DNA of 64,000 nt from CAWGYQ01 sp963817395 (GCA_963817395.1 CAWFOC010000001.1:1-64000), one strand, 5' to 3'; numbered from the stretch's first letter, positions 1 to 8,878 are shown. The notes: a model not told the origin generated them from the letters alone. A program made the numbers and translations.

Positions 1-308
1 AGCAGTGTACGACGCCGATCGCGCCGATCGGCGATGACGCCTCCAATGAGCGTGAAGAGCATGATCGGCAGTTGCTGGAGGAAGGCGTCGAGTCCGAGGA
101 AGAACGCCGATCCGGTCAGCGTCAGCACCAGCCAGTTCTGGGCGACGCTCTGCATCCAGGTGCCGATGCTCGACGTACAGGCCCCAATCCACAGAACCCG
201 GAAATCGCGTGAGGTAAAGGCGGCGGCGAGCCGACGAAAGACGCGGCTCCCGAACGATACCGGCTCGAGGCCGGGTGGGAGTGGGTCAACAGCTACAGGA
301 TTGGCCAA
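1..308 (-). CDS. MFS transporter, N-terminal part (cut by window edge)
   Basis: The minus-strand reading frame enters from the left edge and gives the first ~100 residues of a major facilitator superfamily exporter. Visible features are a short cytoplasmic leader, a first membrane segment containing LWIGACTSSIGTWMQ, a second segment ending near PIMLFTLIGGVIAD, and the basic loop DRRDRRR. That loop is the motif A (GxxaDRxxRr) found between helices 2 and 3 of MFS proteins. The SIGTWMQSVAQNWL stretch resembles the EntS/MFS_3 branch. No ATG lies in frame before the upstream stop, so the start is taken as a TTG at 308. The substrate cannot be told. It is divergent from the imuA operon. Confidence 0.75.
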   Translation of the reverse strand, partial: MANPVAVDPLPPGLEPVSFGSRVFRRLAAAFTSRDFRVLWIGACTSSIGTWMQSVAQNWLVLTLTGSAFFLGLDAFLQQLPIMLFTLIGGVIADRRDRRRTL

Positions 309-429
309 CGGTGATTGCCCGGCACATGAGGGAGGACGGGTATCTTAGCATCTGAATGGCCACTCCCGCCTCTAAACCCCTGCAACCGAAGGCTTATACC
401 CACCTGCTTTGCACGGGGTTTCTGGCCGC

Positions 430-458
430 TTGATCCCGGGGGCGGGCTGAGCTATAGT
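430..458 (+). promoter_or_regulatory. Candidate sigma-70 type promoter of imuA-imuB-dnaE2
   Basis: TTGATC (430-435) and TATAGT (453-458) are separated by exactly 17 bases. They match the -35 and -10 consensus at 4/6 and 5/6 positions. The predicted transcription start falls near 465, about 28 bases before the imuA ATG at 493. It is the only well-spaced pair I see between the divergent MFS gene and imuA. Confidence 0.45.
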
Positions 459-465
459 CCGTGAG

Positions 466-482
466 GCGAAAATATAGCGAAA
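466..482 (+). promoter_or_regulatory. Direct repeat GCGAAA-N5-GCGAAA at the imuA transcription start (candidate operator)
   Basis: GCGAAA occurs at 466-471 and again at 477-482, an 11-bp period close to one helical turn. It lies just after the predicted -10 box and before the AGGAGG ribosome-binding site of imuA. Mutasome operons are normally repressed by LexA, and some LexA groups bind direct repeats, so this is a candidate SOS operator. The assignment rests on position only. Confidence 0.3.
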
Positions 483-492
483 GTAGGAGGCG

Positions 493-1248
493 ATGGTGCA
501 GACCGCCCGGGCTCATCTGGAATCGCTGCTTCGCGAAAAACGTCTCGATCGCACGCTCACCACCGCGCGCCCGTTCGAAGACCAGCGCGACGACCGCCTG
601 GTCGCGTCCACCGGCGTGGCGCGTCTCGATCGACGTCTGTCCGGTGGCCTGCCGCGCGGGCAGATTTCCGAGTGTATCGGCGAGCGATCGTCCGGGCGCA
701 CGAGCCTGCTCCTGGCAGCGCTCGCGGCGGCGACGGGGCGGGGTGAGATGACGGCACACATCGATCCGCAGGACGCCTTCGATGTCGAGTCGGCCGTCGC
801 GGCCGGCGTCGATGTCTCTCGTCTGCTCTGGGTCCGGGGACAGGCGATGCGCGGCACCCGGCTCCCGCTCGCGCAGGAATGGAGCGGCGTGCACGCGGCG
901 CTCGATGGCGCGCTCAAGGCGTTGGCGCTGGTGCTCCAGACCGGACACTTCGGCCTGGTGTCACTGGATCTCGTCGACATGTCGCCGGCTGTGATCCGGC
1001 GTCTGCCGTTCACGACGTGGCTCCGCGTCCAGCGCCTGCTCGAAGCGACCGACACGGTTTGTCTGTTGCTCGCGACCGATCCGATTGCGCGAAGCGCCGG
1101 CGGGATCACGGTGGCGGTCTCGCGCGCGTCCCGAAAGCGTCCATCGTCGCATCCTGAGGCAGTGGCTTCGCGGGCGTCTCAGCGATTTCCCGAGCCGCCC
1201 ATCGAACTCCGCGTCATCGGCGGACGATTCGGATTGCCGCAGGCCTGA
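493..1248 (+). CDS. imuA: ImuA-like RecA-fold protein of the mutasome
   Basis: The product is 251 residues, typical for ImuA. It is the RecA-like accessory factor that works with ImuB and DnaE2 in damage-induced translesion synthesis. Residues 45-56 (LDRRLSGGLPRG) match the RecA/ImuA region before the P-loop. A modified Walker A follows at 63-71 (GERSSGRTS), with Arg where a RecA ATPase has Lys. A hydrophobic Walker B-like strand (FGLVSLDLVDM) lies near 155. The ATG is preceded by AGGAGG at 486-491. It is first of three genes on the same strand, with 19 bases to imuB. The identification rests on these motifs and on the invariant imuA-imuB-dnaE2 order. Confidence 0.85.
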   Translation: MVQTARAHLESLLREKRLDRTLTTARPFEDQRDDRLVASTGVARLDRRLSGGLPRGQISECIGERSSGRTSLLLAALAAATGRGEMTAHIDPQDAFDVESAVAAGVDVSRLLWVRGQAMRGTRLPLAQEWSGVHAALDGALKALALVLQTGHFGLVSLDLVDMSPAVIRRLPFTTWLRVQRLLEATDTVCLLLATDPIARSAGGITVAVSRASRKRPSSHPEAVASRASQRFPEPPIELRVIGGRFGLPQA

Positions 1249-1267
1249 CGATCTCTGCCAGCCCGTC

Positions 1268-2812
1268 ATGTTCGCCGGTCTCTTCATGCCATCGTCGCCG
1301 ATCACGGCCCGCGCCGGTGATCGACCCTCGCTCGAGGCGCTCGTCAGCGTCGCCCGCGACTTTTCGCCGCGCATCGAGGTGCACGCGCCCGATCTCGTCA
1401 CGCTCGACGTGGCCGGGCTGGATCACCTGGTGGGTCCGCCGCAGGCCATCGGCCGGGAGCTCAGACGGACGGCAGCCGATCGGCACATCGCGCTGCACGT
1501 GGCGGTTTCGGCCAGCCGCATGACGGCGCTGCTGCTGTCGCAGGCCAGAGCCGGCCTCACCGTGGTGCCGCCGGGAGACGAGGCCAGCGCTCTGTCGCCG
1601 CTGCCGCTTCGATGGCTGCGGCGGGCACCTGACGGTGAAGCGGCTGACGCGTTGATTGCCACGATGCGGCGGTGGGGAGCAAAGACGCTGGGCGATCTGG
1701 CGAAGCTGCCGCCTGTGCCGCTGTCGGAACGACTCGGGCAGGCTGGACTCGTGTGGCAGCGCATCGCCCGCGGCGACGACATCCGTCCGCTCGCGCCCAC
1801 GTCGGCCGACACGCGCTTCGAGCAGTCGCTCGACCTCGAATGGCCCATCGAGGGCATCGAGCCGCTCTCCTTCGTGCTCGGGCGGTTGTTCGATCCACTC
1901 GCCGTCCAGCTCGAAGGTCACGATCGAGGCGTCGCCGTGCTGCATGTCCGGCTGCGGCTCGTGACGCGAGAGACCTATACGCGCAGCCTGCAGCTTCCCG
2001 CGCCCATTCGCGATCCTCGTGTGCTGCGCACGCTCGCGCTCGTCGATCTCGAATCGCATCCGCCGCCGGCGGCCATCGATCGGGTGACGATCGAGGTCGA
2101 TCCCACGCCGGGACGCGTCGTTCAGTTCTCGCTGCTGGCGCGTGCCATGCCGTCGGCCGAGCGGCTGTCCACGCTGCTGGCGCGGTTGACGGCCCTGATG
2201 GGCGAGGGCCACATCGGCTCGCCGCGCCTGACCGATTCCTGCCGGCCAGGCGCGTTCGTCATGGCGCCGTTCATGGACCCCGGGGATCGGCCGGCGGGTC
2301 ACACGTCGACTGCGGCGCCTGGAACGGCTCCAGGCGTTCGGCGCGCCTTGCGGCGCTTCCGGATGCCCGTGCCGGCGCGGGTGAGTCTGGCCGAAGGTCG
2401 GCCGGTGAGAGTCGTCAGCGATCGCCGCGGCCTCGCCGGTGGAGCGGTCGAAACCTGCGCCGGTCCGTGGCGGACGTCAGGGGAGTGGTGGCGGGTCTGC
2501 GCGTCGCCTGCACAGGCGGCGCGTCCGTCGGAGCCTCGAGGCGCCGGGATCGCTGAAGACGCTTGGGACGCTCGGCACCGCGTCTGGAAGAGCACGACCC
2601 ACGGCGGCTTCGGCGTGCGGGGCAACGCCAGACCCATCGAACCGGCCGCGCTCGATCGGCGGCCGGGCGGCGCGGCAGCAGATTTCGTCCCCTCGATCCG
2701 GCGCCCGTGGAATCGCGACGAGTGGGACGTGGAGCTCGGCGACGGCGCCGCGTATCGAATCTTCCACGATCGCGATCGAGATCGCTGGTTCGTGGAGGGC
2801 GTCATCGATTGA
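1268..2812 (+). CDS. imuB: ImuB, Y-family polymerase-like mutasome hub
   Basis: From the ATG at 1268 the product is 514 residues, the usual ImuB length. The open frame extends further upstream inside imuA, but the MFAGLF start fits the Y-family N-terminus. ImuB is a polymerase-fold protein that lost catalysis and links ImuA and DnaE2 to the sliding clamp. The palm-like stretch APDLVTLDVAGLDHLVG (around residue 45) and a little-finger region rich in Arg and Leu are visible. The carboxylate pair typical of active DinB enzymes (S/C-x-DE) is not evident. A possible clamp-binding peptide, QFSLL, lies near residue 285. A start at 1268, 19 bases after imuA, and dnaE2 beginning 30 bases downstream indicate one transcript. 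Confidence 0.85.
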   Translation: MFAGLFMPSSPITARAGDRPSLEALVSVARDFSPRIEVHAPDLVTLDVAGLDHLVGPPQAIGRELRRTAADRHIALHVAVSASRMTALLLSQARAGLTVVPPGDEASALSPLPLRWLRRAPDGEAADALIATMRRWGAKTLGDLAKLPPVPLSERLGQAGLVWQRIARGDDIRPLAPTSADTRFEQSLDLEWPIEGIEPLSFVLGRLFDPLAVQLEGHDRGVAVLHVRLRLVTRETYTRSLQLPAPIRDPRVLRTLALVDLESHPPPAAIDRVTIEVDPTPGRVVQFSLLARAMPSAERLSTLLARLTALMGEGHIGSPRLTDSCRPGAFVMAPFMDPGDRPAGHTSTAAPGTAPGVRRALRRFRMPVPARVSLAEGRPVRVVSDRRGLAGGAVETCAGPWRTSGEWWRVCASPAQAARPSEPRGAGIAEDAWDARHRVWKSTTHGGFGVRGNARPIEPAALDRRPGGAAADFVPSIRRPWNRDEWDVELGDGAAYRIFHDRDRDRWFVEGVID

Positions 2813-2842
2813 ACCCCGGACATCCGCGACGTTCCATCCGCC

Positions 2843-5800
2843 GTGTACATCGAGCTTCACACATCGTCCGCTTTCAGCTTTCTTCAGGCGGCGTCGTCGC
2901 CCGAACGGCTGGTCGATTGCGCCGCCGAGCTCGGGTATCCCGCGCTGGCGCTCGTTGATGCCGACGGTGTCTACGGCGCGCCGAGGTTTCATCGCGCCGC
3001 CGTCCAGGCGGGCATCCGACCCATCATCGGCGCCGAACTGACGATTGCCGGGTCGTCACTCGCCGTCTCTCCGCTCACGTCCCTCTGGCGTCTTCCGGTG
3101 CTCGTCGAATCGCGGACCGGCTATCGCAATCTCTGCCGGCTCGTCACGCGGATGAAACTGCGGGCGAAGAAGGGCGAAGGCGCGCTGTCGCTCGAGGAGC
3201 TGGACGGTCAGACGAACGGGCTCGTGGCACTGGCCGGGCGCGCCATGCTCGACGCCGGACATCACGGGGTGGGGGGGCTGCTCGATCGTCTCGTCGGCAT
3301 TTTCGGGCGCTCGGCCGTCTTCGTGGAGCTGCAGCGGCATCTGCTGCGCGACCAGGAGGCTGACAACGACCGGCTCGTCGATCTGGCGGCGGCGTTTCAC
3401 GTGCCCGTCATGGCGACCAACGGCGTCCGCGCGGCCAGCCCCGCCGAACGGCCGCTGTTCGACGTCCTGACGTGCCTCTACCACAAGACCACGCTCGAGG
3501 GAGCCGGCCGACGGCTGTCGCGGAACGGAGAACGGTATCTCAAATCTCCCGCGGCCATGGCCGAGCTGTTCAAGGATCGGCCCGACGCGCTGGCCGCCAC
3601 GCGCACGCTGGCCGATCGACTCGAATACACGATGGCCGATCTCGGCTATCGCTTTCCCGACTATCCGGTGCCGGCCGGTGAAACCCAGATCTCGTTTCTT
3701 CGCCAGGTCGCCGAGGCGGGCGCGCGCGATCGCTACCGTCCGTACCACGAGCGTGCCCGTGCGCAGGTGGTGCGCGAGCTGGATCTCATCGCGAAGCTCG
3801 ACCTGGCCGGCTACTTCCTGATCGTCTGGGACATCGTCAATTTCTGCCGCCAGCAGGGGATTTTGATTCAGGGTCGCGGCTCCGCGGCCAACAGCGCCGT
3901 CTGTTACAGCCTGGGGATCACGGCCGTCGATCCGGTCGGCATGGATCTGCTCTTCGAGCGGTTTCTCTCGGAAGAGCGTGGCGAGTGGCCCGATATCGAT
4001 CTCGACCTGCCGAGCGGCGATCGGCGCGAGCGCGTCATTCAACACGTGTACGAGAAATACGGACGCCACGGGGCGGCGATGACCGCCAACGTCATCACCT
4101 ATCGCAACCGCAGCGCGACGCGCGAGGTCGGGAAGGTGCTCGGGCTCGAGCCGGCCATGATCGATCGACTCGCCAGGGTGATGCATCGCTTCGAGTTCGT
4201 CGATCCCGACGAGACGCTGACACGGCATCTGGGCGAGATTGGCTTTGCGATCGAGGATCCGCGAATCCGGCTGTTCGCCGATCTGTGGCATCGGATGCAG
4301 GATCTGCCGCGTCATTTGGGCCAGCATTCCGGTGGCATGGTCATCTGCCAGGAGCGGCTCGACTCGGTCGTGCCGCTCGAGAATGCCACGATGCCCGGGC
4401 GCGTCGTCGTGCAATGGGACAAGGACGACTGCGCCGACATGGGCATCGTGAAGGTCGATCTGCTGGGGCTCGGGATGATGGCTGTCCTGCAGGATGCGAT
4501 CGAGCTCCTCGATGTGCAGAGACGCCGGGACCTCGAGACACGCAGACACGCGAGCGCTACGGCCGAGACCCGCCGTGCAGGCGACGATTCGAGACGTGGT
4601 GCCACCGGCGCCGCGTCTGGATGGAACGGCGATCTGGCGCACCTGCCGCCGGATGATCCAGCCGTGTACCGCCTGCTCCAGACGGCCGATACCATTGGCG
4701 TCTTTCAGGTCGAATCCCGTGCGCAGATGGCGACGCTGCCGCGCCTCAAGCCCGAGCGTTTCTACGACATCGTGGTGGAGGTGGCGATCATCCGGCCGGG
4801 TCCCATCGTGGGACAGATGGTGCATCCCTATTTGAATCGGCGAGCCGGCCGGGAGCCGGTGACCTATCCACATCCGTGCCTGGCGCCCATCCTCGAGCGG
4901 ACGCTCGGCGTTCCGCTGTTTCAGGAGCAGCTGCTGCGCATGGCCATGGCAGCCGCCGGATTCACCGGCGGGCAGGCAGAGGAGCTCCGACGGGCGTTCG
5001 GCTTCAAGCGCTCGGAGCGCCGGATGAAACAGATCGAGGTGCAGCTGCGCGACGGTATGGCACGACAGGGCATCGGCGGCGAGGCGGCCGAGCAAATCAC
5101 TCGATCGATTGCTTCGTTCGCGCTCTACGGCTTTCCCGAGTCGCATGCGGCGAGCTTTGCGCTCCTGGCGTATGCGAGCGCGTACTTCAAGGCACACTAT
5201 CCGGCGGCGTTCTACGCCGCGCTTTTGAATAATCAGCCGATGGGGTTCTATCACCCGGCGACGCTCGTCAAGGACGCGCAGCGACGCGGGGTCCGCTTCG
5301 CCAGCATCGACGTGCAGCGCTCCGACTGGTCGTGCACGGTGGAACCGGACGGAGCCGTGCGACTGGGGTTGCGCTATGTCGCCGGGCTGCGAGAGCAGAC
5401 CGGCCGGGCCATCGAGGCGGTTGTCGCGACACCAACCGGTCCGCCGCCGTCCTCGATCGAGCGGTGTCCCAAGTGTCACGGAGATGATCGGTCGATGATC
5501 GAAGTCGTGCGCGGTGAGGAAAGTGTTCAGTGTTTTTGCAATACCTGCGCCCACGACTGGCGCGTCTCCGGCGAGGCCGCTCGATTCCGTTCCGTGGACG
5601 ATCTCGTCCGTCGTACGCGGCTCGGTCGCGAAGAACTGCAAACGCTGGCCGATATCGGTGCGCTGAACGGCTTCGGCTATCACCGCCGCGAAGCGTTGTG
5701 GCAGGCCGAGCGGGCCGTCAGACCCTCCGGCGAGCTCTTCGAGGACGCGGCGAGCCTGTCGCCGGACGTCGATTGCCCGCTTGCACCCATGACGAGCGGG

Positions 5801-6208
5801 GAGCGCCTGCTGGCGGACTATGAGGGCACCGGGCTCACCATCGGCCCTCACCCCATGGCCATGCGCCGGGCCGAACTGGCCCTCACCGGTGTGCTGCGGG
5901 CGACGGATTTATCTGGCGTCCGGCACGGCCGCCGGGTGCGGGTCGCCGGGATGGTCATCACGCGTCAACGGCCCGGCACGGCCAAGGGGTTCGTCTTTCT
6001 CACGATTGAAGATGAAACCGGGATCGCCAACATCATCATCCGGCCGGATCTCTTCGAGCGCGATCGATTGACCGTGGTGGAACAGCCGTTCCTGCTCGTG
6101 GACGGCGTACTGCAGCAGCAGGACGGCGTGGTGTCGGTGCGCGCCGAGCGCGTGCAGCCGATCTCCGGCATGCCGCCGCTCGAGATCGATTCTCACGATT
6201 TCTATTGA
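2843..6208 (+). CDS. dnaE2: Error-prone DNA polymerase III alpha subunit DnaE2 (ImuC)
   Basis: The 1121-residue C-family polymerase is the catalytic part of the mutasome. The N-terminal PHP domain is degenerate: ELHTSSAFSF and VDADG replace the metal-binding HxH and DH patterns, as is common in DnaE2. The polymerase active-site motif PDIDLDLP lies near residues 382-389. Other conserved blocks are GRGSAANS, RPGPIVGQMVHPYLNR and FQEQLLRMAM. The C-terminal OB fold (VRVAGMVITRQRPG) is near 1032. Two insertions are odd: an Arg/Ala-rich segment at about 558-598, and a CPKC...CFCNTC zinc-ribbon-like segment at about 875-905, just before the VDDLVRRTRL helix-hairpin-helix region. The protein is somewhat longer than most DnaE2 proteins because of them. 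Confidence 0.93.
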   Translation: MYIELHTSSAFSFLQAASSPERLVDCAAELGYPALALVDADGVYGAPRFHRAAVQAGIRPIIGAELTIAGSSLAVSPLTSLWRLPVLVESRTGYRNLCRLVTRMKLRAKKGEGALSLEELDGQTNGLVALAGRAMLDAGHHGVGGLLDRLVGIFGRSAVFVELQRHLLRDQEADNDRLVDLAAAFHVPVMATNGVRAASPAERPLFDVLTCLYHKTTLEGAGRRLSRNGERYLKSPAAMAELFKDRPDALAATRTLADRLEYTMADLGYRFPDYPVPAGETQISFLRQVAEAGARDRYRPYHERARAQVVRELDLIAKLDLAGYFLIVWDIVNFCRQQGILIQGRGSAANSAVCYSLGITAVDPVGMDLLFERFLSEERGEWPDIDLDLPSGDRRERVIQHVYEKYGRHGAAMTANVITYRNRSATREVGKVLGLEPAMIDRLARVMHRFEFVDPDETLTRHLGEIGFAIEDPRIRLFADLWHRMQDLPRHLGQHSGGMVICQERLDSVVPLENATMPGRVVVQWDKDDCADMGIVKVDLLGLGMMAVLQDAIELLDVQRRRDLETRRHASATAETRRAGDDSRRGATGAASGWNGDLAHLPPDDPAVYRLLQTADTIGVFQVESRAQMATLPRLKPERFYDIVVEVAIIRPGPIVGQMVHPYLNRRAGREPVTYPHPCLAPILERTLGVPLFQEQLLRMAMAAAGFTGGQAEELRRAFGFKRSERRMKQIEVQLRDGMARQGIGGEAAEQITRSIASFALYGFPESHAASFALLAYASAYFKAHYPAAFYAALLNNQPMGFYHPATLVKDAQRRGVRFASIDVQRSDWSCTVEPDGAVRLGLRYVAGLREQTGRAIEAVVATPTGPPPSSIERCPKCHGDDRSMIEVVRGEESVQCFCNTCAHDWRVSGEAARFRSVDDLVRRTRLGREELQTLADIGALNGFGYHRREALWQAERAVRPSGELFEDAASLSPDVDCPLAPMTSGERLLADYEGTGLTIGPHPMAMRRAELALTGVLRATDLSGVRHGRRVRVAGMVITRQRPGTAKGFVFLTIEDETGIANIIIRPDLFERDRLTVVEQPFLLVDGVLQQQDGVVSVRAERVQPISGMPPLEIDSHDFY

Positions 6209-6266
6209 GGCTTATCGTCGACGCCCGCTGACGAGCGTCAAAAATCGTCGCGGCCGGCTGTCGGAA

Positions 6267-7205
6267 CTATCGGCCCTGGCTCGCCGAGGTTTCCTGGAGC
6301 GCCCGCAGGGGAGTCTTCCCGGAATCGACGGTGACCCCTGTGCGAGAGATTGTCTGAAAATGCAGCGTGTCGCCGGCAATCTCGACCAGCATGAAGTGCA
6401 GGTCCGTGTCGAAGCCGGCTGCCGTGAGGGCGCCGCGCCGGATGTTGCCTTTGCGCAGCTTGCCCGCTCCGCCCGACGTGAAGTAGTAGATGCCGTGCTG
6501 CGGATTGATCCGCTCGTAGAAGTGCTCGTGGCCTGCGAATACCGCGCTCACGCCGTGCTGGATGAACAGCGGCTCGACGAGCTTGCGAAGCCCCATCTCC
6601 GACCCGTGCCGGGCGCCCGACGAATAGAGCGGATGATGGAAATAGGCAATCTTGAATCTGGCGGTCGAGCTGGCCAGGACCCCCGACAGCCATCCGATCT
6701 GCCGCGCATCCATGTAGTTGCTGTCGAGCGCGAAGAATTCGACCGGTCCCTTGACGAACGTGTAGTACCGCTGCTCGTTCATGTTGAACAGCCGGTAGAA
6801 GCGCTGAATCTCGGGCTCGTCGTGATTGCCGAGCGAGGCGTGGAACGTGACGCCGGCGTCGAGGAGCGGCTTGTAGGGCGTCTCGAACTTCCTCACGAAG
6901 TCCTTGGGGTTCTCGTCCCCGTACATGTTGTCGCCCATCATGATGACGAACGTGAACGGAAACGCGGCGTGGTACTCGGCCATCCGCTGCGCCACCTCGT
7001 ACTGGCCGCGCTCGCCGGTGCCGCTGTCGCCGATGACGGCGAGGCGAACCGAATCGGGTTCGAGCGGCAGCCTGAGGTCGAGCTGTTGGGAAGAACCCGC
7101 GCCGCCGAGCAAGAACAGGGCGGCGAGGACCCAGCCGAGGGGCCGGTGTCGTCGATCGGCAACACGAACCGAGCGCGTGCGTTGAAGCGAAGAGATGGTC
7201 ACCAC
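6267..7205 (-). CDS. Secreted calcineurin-like metallophosphoesterase
   Basis: The product is 312 residues and starts at GTG. An N-terminal hydrophobic stretch (about 22-37) suggests export or a membrane anchor. The metallophosphoesterase signature blocks are in order: GDSGTG (59-64), GDNMYGDE (91-98), GNHDE (126-130), FHHPLYSS (near 193) and GHEHFYER (near 225). Together these supply the two-metal site of purple-acid-phosphatase-like hydrolases. The natural substrate (phosphomonoester, nucleotide or lipid) is not shown. It converges with dnaE2, whose stop lies 58 bases away, and ends upstream of the 7224-7862 gene on the same strand. Confidence 0.85.
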   Translation of the reverse strand: MVTISSLQRTRSVRVADRRHRPLGWVLAALFLLGGAGSSQQLDLRLPLEPDSVRLAVIGDSGTGERGQYEVAQRMAEYHAAFPFTFVIMMGDNMYGDENPKDFVRKFETPYKPLLDAGVTFHASLGNHDEPEIQRFYRLFNMNEQRYYTFVKGPVEFFALDSNYMDARQIGWLSGVLASSTARFKIAYFHHPLYSSGARHGSEMGLRKLVEPLFIQHGVSAVFAGHEHFYERINPQHGIYYFTSGGAGKLRKGNIRRGALTAAGFDTDLHFMLVEIAGDTLHFQTISRTGVTVDSGKTPLRALQETSASQGR

Positions 7206-7223
7206 GACGCCACGGACTCCTGG

Positions 7224-7862
7224 CTAGAGACGGGGTATGGCATTTTCGACGAAATCGACGACCAGGTTGGCGTCGGCGTCGCGCAGAATCAGGGCCTTGC
7301 CGAGGAACCGGTATTCGAGCTCCGGCGGCAGCGGCGGCAGCTGTGACAGCAACTCGGGAGGAATCGTGGCCAGGGCGGCTGATTCCGGGTATTCGGAGTT
7401 CACGCGGACGGCCGCCGCTCGCGGCACCTCGGAGAGGATCGCCTGCGCTTCTTCGACGGGACGCGACTTCAGGCTGGTTGCGATGAGCGCCCGGAAGTAA
7501 TTTTGTACGCTAGGAACGAAGATCTCGCCGGGCTTCGAACGGTTCCGAGCGGCCCGGATCGCGTTGACGAGTGCCGTTCGACGCGCGAGCACCCGCTCGA
7601 CATTCGCGGTTGGCTCGAGCGGCGGCAGGCCGTTTTCGAGGGTCCGGTGCAGCTGCACGTACGCCTCGACCCGCTGCTCGAAATCCCGCCGCGCTGTGTC
7701 TTCCGCGCCCGTCGTCACGAGCTGGGCTCGGACGCCGATGCCTGGGAGCGCGAGCAGCGTGAGCAGCACGGTGAATCCACGCCGGCATGCGGCCGCCGAC
7801 GAGGGTCGGCGCACCGGCGCCGAAACGACCGCGCGCGGTCCGAGGTGGCGCTCAGAATTCAT
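7224..7862 (-). CDS. Secreted hypothetical protein, downstream partner of radical SAM gene
   Basis: From the ATG at 7862 the product is 212 residues. The open frame runs further upstream inside the neighbouring radical SAM gene. Residues ~25-42 form a signal-peptide-like hydrophobic core (FTVLLTLLALPGIGVRAQ). The rest is mostly alpha-helical in composition (VEAYVQLHRTLENGLPPLEP, then VERVLARRTALVNAIRAARN) and ends with a segment rich in Pro and Leu (LLSQLPPLPPELEYRFLG). I do not recognise the family. The start lies 29 bases after the radical SAM stop on the same strand, so the two are probably co-transcribed. Confidence 0.6.
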   Translation of the reverse strand: MNSERHLGPRAVVSAPVRRPSSAAACRRGFTVLLTLLALPGIGVRAQLVTTGAEDTARRDFEQRVEAYVQLHRTLENGLPPLEPTANVERVLARRTALVNAIRAARNRSKPGEIFVPSVQNYFRALIATSLKSRPVEEAQAILSEVPRAAAVRVNSEYPESAALATIPPELLSQLPPLPPELEYRFLGKALILRDADANLVVDFVENAIPRL

Positions 7863-7891
7863 CACGTCCCGACATCGCTGACCGGCCGACG

Positions 7892-8878
7892 CTACGCGGG
7901 GACGCTCGAGGGTCGCTCCCGCAGGCGGACCATTCGGCGGCCAATCTTCTCCGACGTGTCGAAAATCGCGCCCACCCTCAAGCCGCCGGGCAGCCGGTGG
8001 CGCGCGACCGCTGCGAGGCCGGCTGACGCCATGCATCCGCAGTTCGTGCAGTCGGGATTCCCGCCGAACTGGCAGGGGGTGATACGCGTCTCGAAATCGG
8101 CCGACACGCACGTCGTGGTCCTCGCGAACACGCATTCGGCCGGCGATTGAGGCGGCGTCGCGTACACCTGGAGCAATCCTCGAGGCAGCTCGAGCTTGGA
8201 ATATCGGACGCGCAGGTCCGTGAGCTCGGCCACGACCTGCTCACGATCCGACTGACTCAGTCGCTCGGCGGAAATCTCACCCACCTGCGGCGTATACAGG
8301 CTGAACCAGACCTTTTTCACCGACTCGTTCGCAGACCAGAACTTGAGAAACTCTTCGAGGTAGCCCGCGCGGCGGACCTGCTGACGCGTGACCGTACAGT
8401 GCACACTCACGCGGTGACCCTGAATGTGCGACAGGATGCGATCGTAAGTGGCTGGCTTGCGCCGCTCATCGTGCTCCGGCTGGAGACCATCGATCGAGAC
8501 GGACAAGTGCACATTTTTGATCGTCGCCCACTCGAGAGGTATCGGGCGGACGGCGCTCGTCACGACCTGCACATAGATGCCGCGGGCACTGAGCGCTGGC
8601 AGAATCTCGTTGAGCTCGCGGTACCGTACCAAGGGTTCGCCGCCGACGATCGAGACGTGCAGCGGGCGATGCTGGTCGACAAGGGCGAGTGTGCGATCTA
8701 TCAGCTCCTGTCCCTTGAAATCGCGGACATCGCGCAGGGTGAGCGGGCCGCCCAGGTGATCCTCGCCGTAGGCATAACAGCCGGGGCAGCGCAGGGGGCA
8801 CTCTCGAGTGATCTCGATCGAGAGCGACGGCGCATAACCCTGAAGAATTCTTCCCCATGCCCGGATGATGCCCTGCAT
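7892..8878 (-). CDS. Radical SAM protein
   Basis: Starting at the ATG at 8878, preceded by GAGGAGG, the product is 328 residues. It carries the radical SAM cluster CxxxCxxC as CPLRCPGC (Cys27, 31, 34). A GGEP-type motif (IVGGEPLVRY) follows, as in SAM-binding radical enzymes. The C-terminal third contains several cysteines (ECVFARTTTC, then PCQFGG, then CTNCGC), resembling a SPASM/Twitch auxiliary-cluster region. Such enzymes modify peptides or small molecules, but no precursor peptide is evident. A longer upstream frame up to 9097 lacks conserved sequence and is not used. The next gene encodes a secreted protein of unknown role. Confidence 0.85.
   Translation of the reverse strand: MQGIIRAWGRILQGYAPSLSIEITRECPLRCPGCYAYGEDHLGGPLTLRDVRDFKGQELIDRTLALVDQHRPLHVSIVGGEPLVRYRELNEILPALSARGIYVQVVTSAVRPIPLEWATIKNVHLSVSIDGLQPEHDERRKPATYDRILSHIQGHRVSVHCTVTRQQVRRAGYLEEFLKFWSANESVKKVWFSLYTPQVGEISAERLSQSDREQVVAELTDLRVRYSKLELPRGLLQVYATPPQSPAECVFARTTTCVSADFETRITPCQFGGNPDCTNCGCMASAGLAAVARHRLPGGLRVGAIFDTSEKIGRRMVRLRERPSSVPA

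Noticed and set aside
1085..1267. Upstream extension of imuB inside imuA
   Set aside because: The Arg/Ser-rich leader has no Y-family features. The ATG at 1268 starts the conserved part.
3056..5851. 931-codon open frame on the minus strand
   Set aside because: It lies entirely antisense to dnaE2, has His/Arg-rich composition without domains, and is the usual product of GC-rich codon bias.
6360..7346. 328-codon plus-strand frame
   Set aside because: It is antisense to the metallophosphoesterase, which has all metal-binding motifs.
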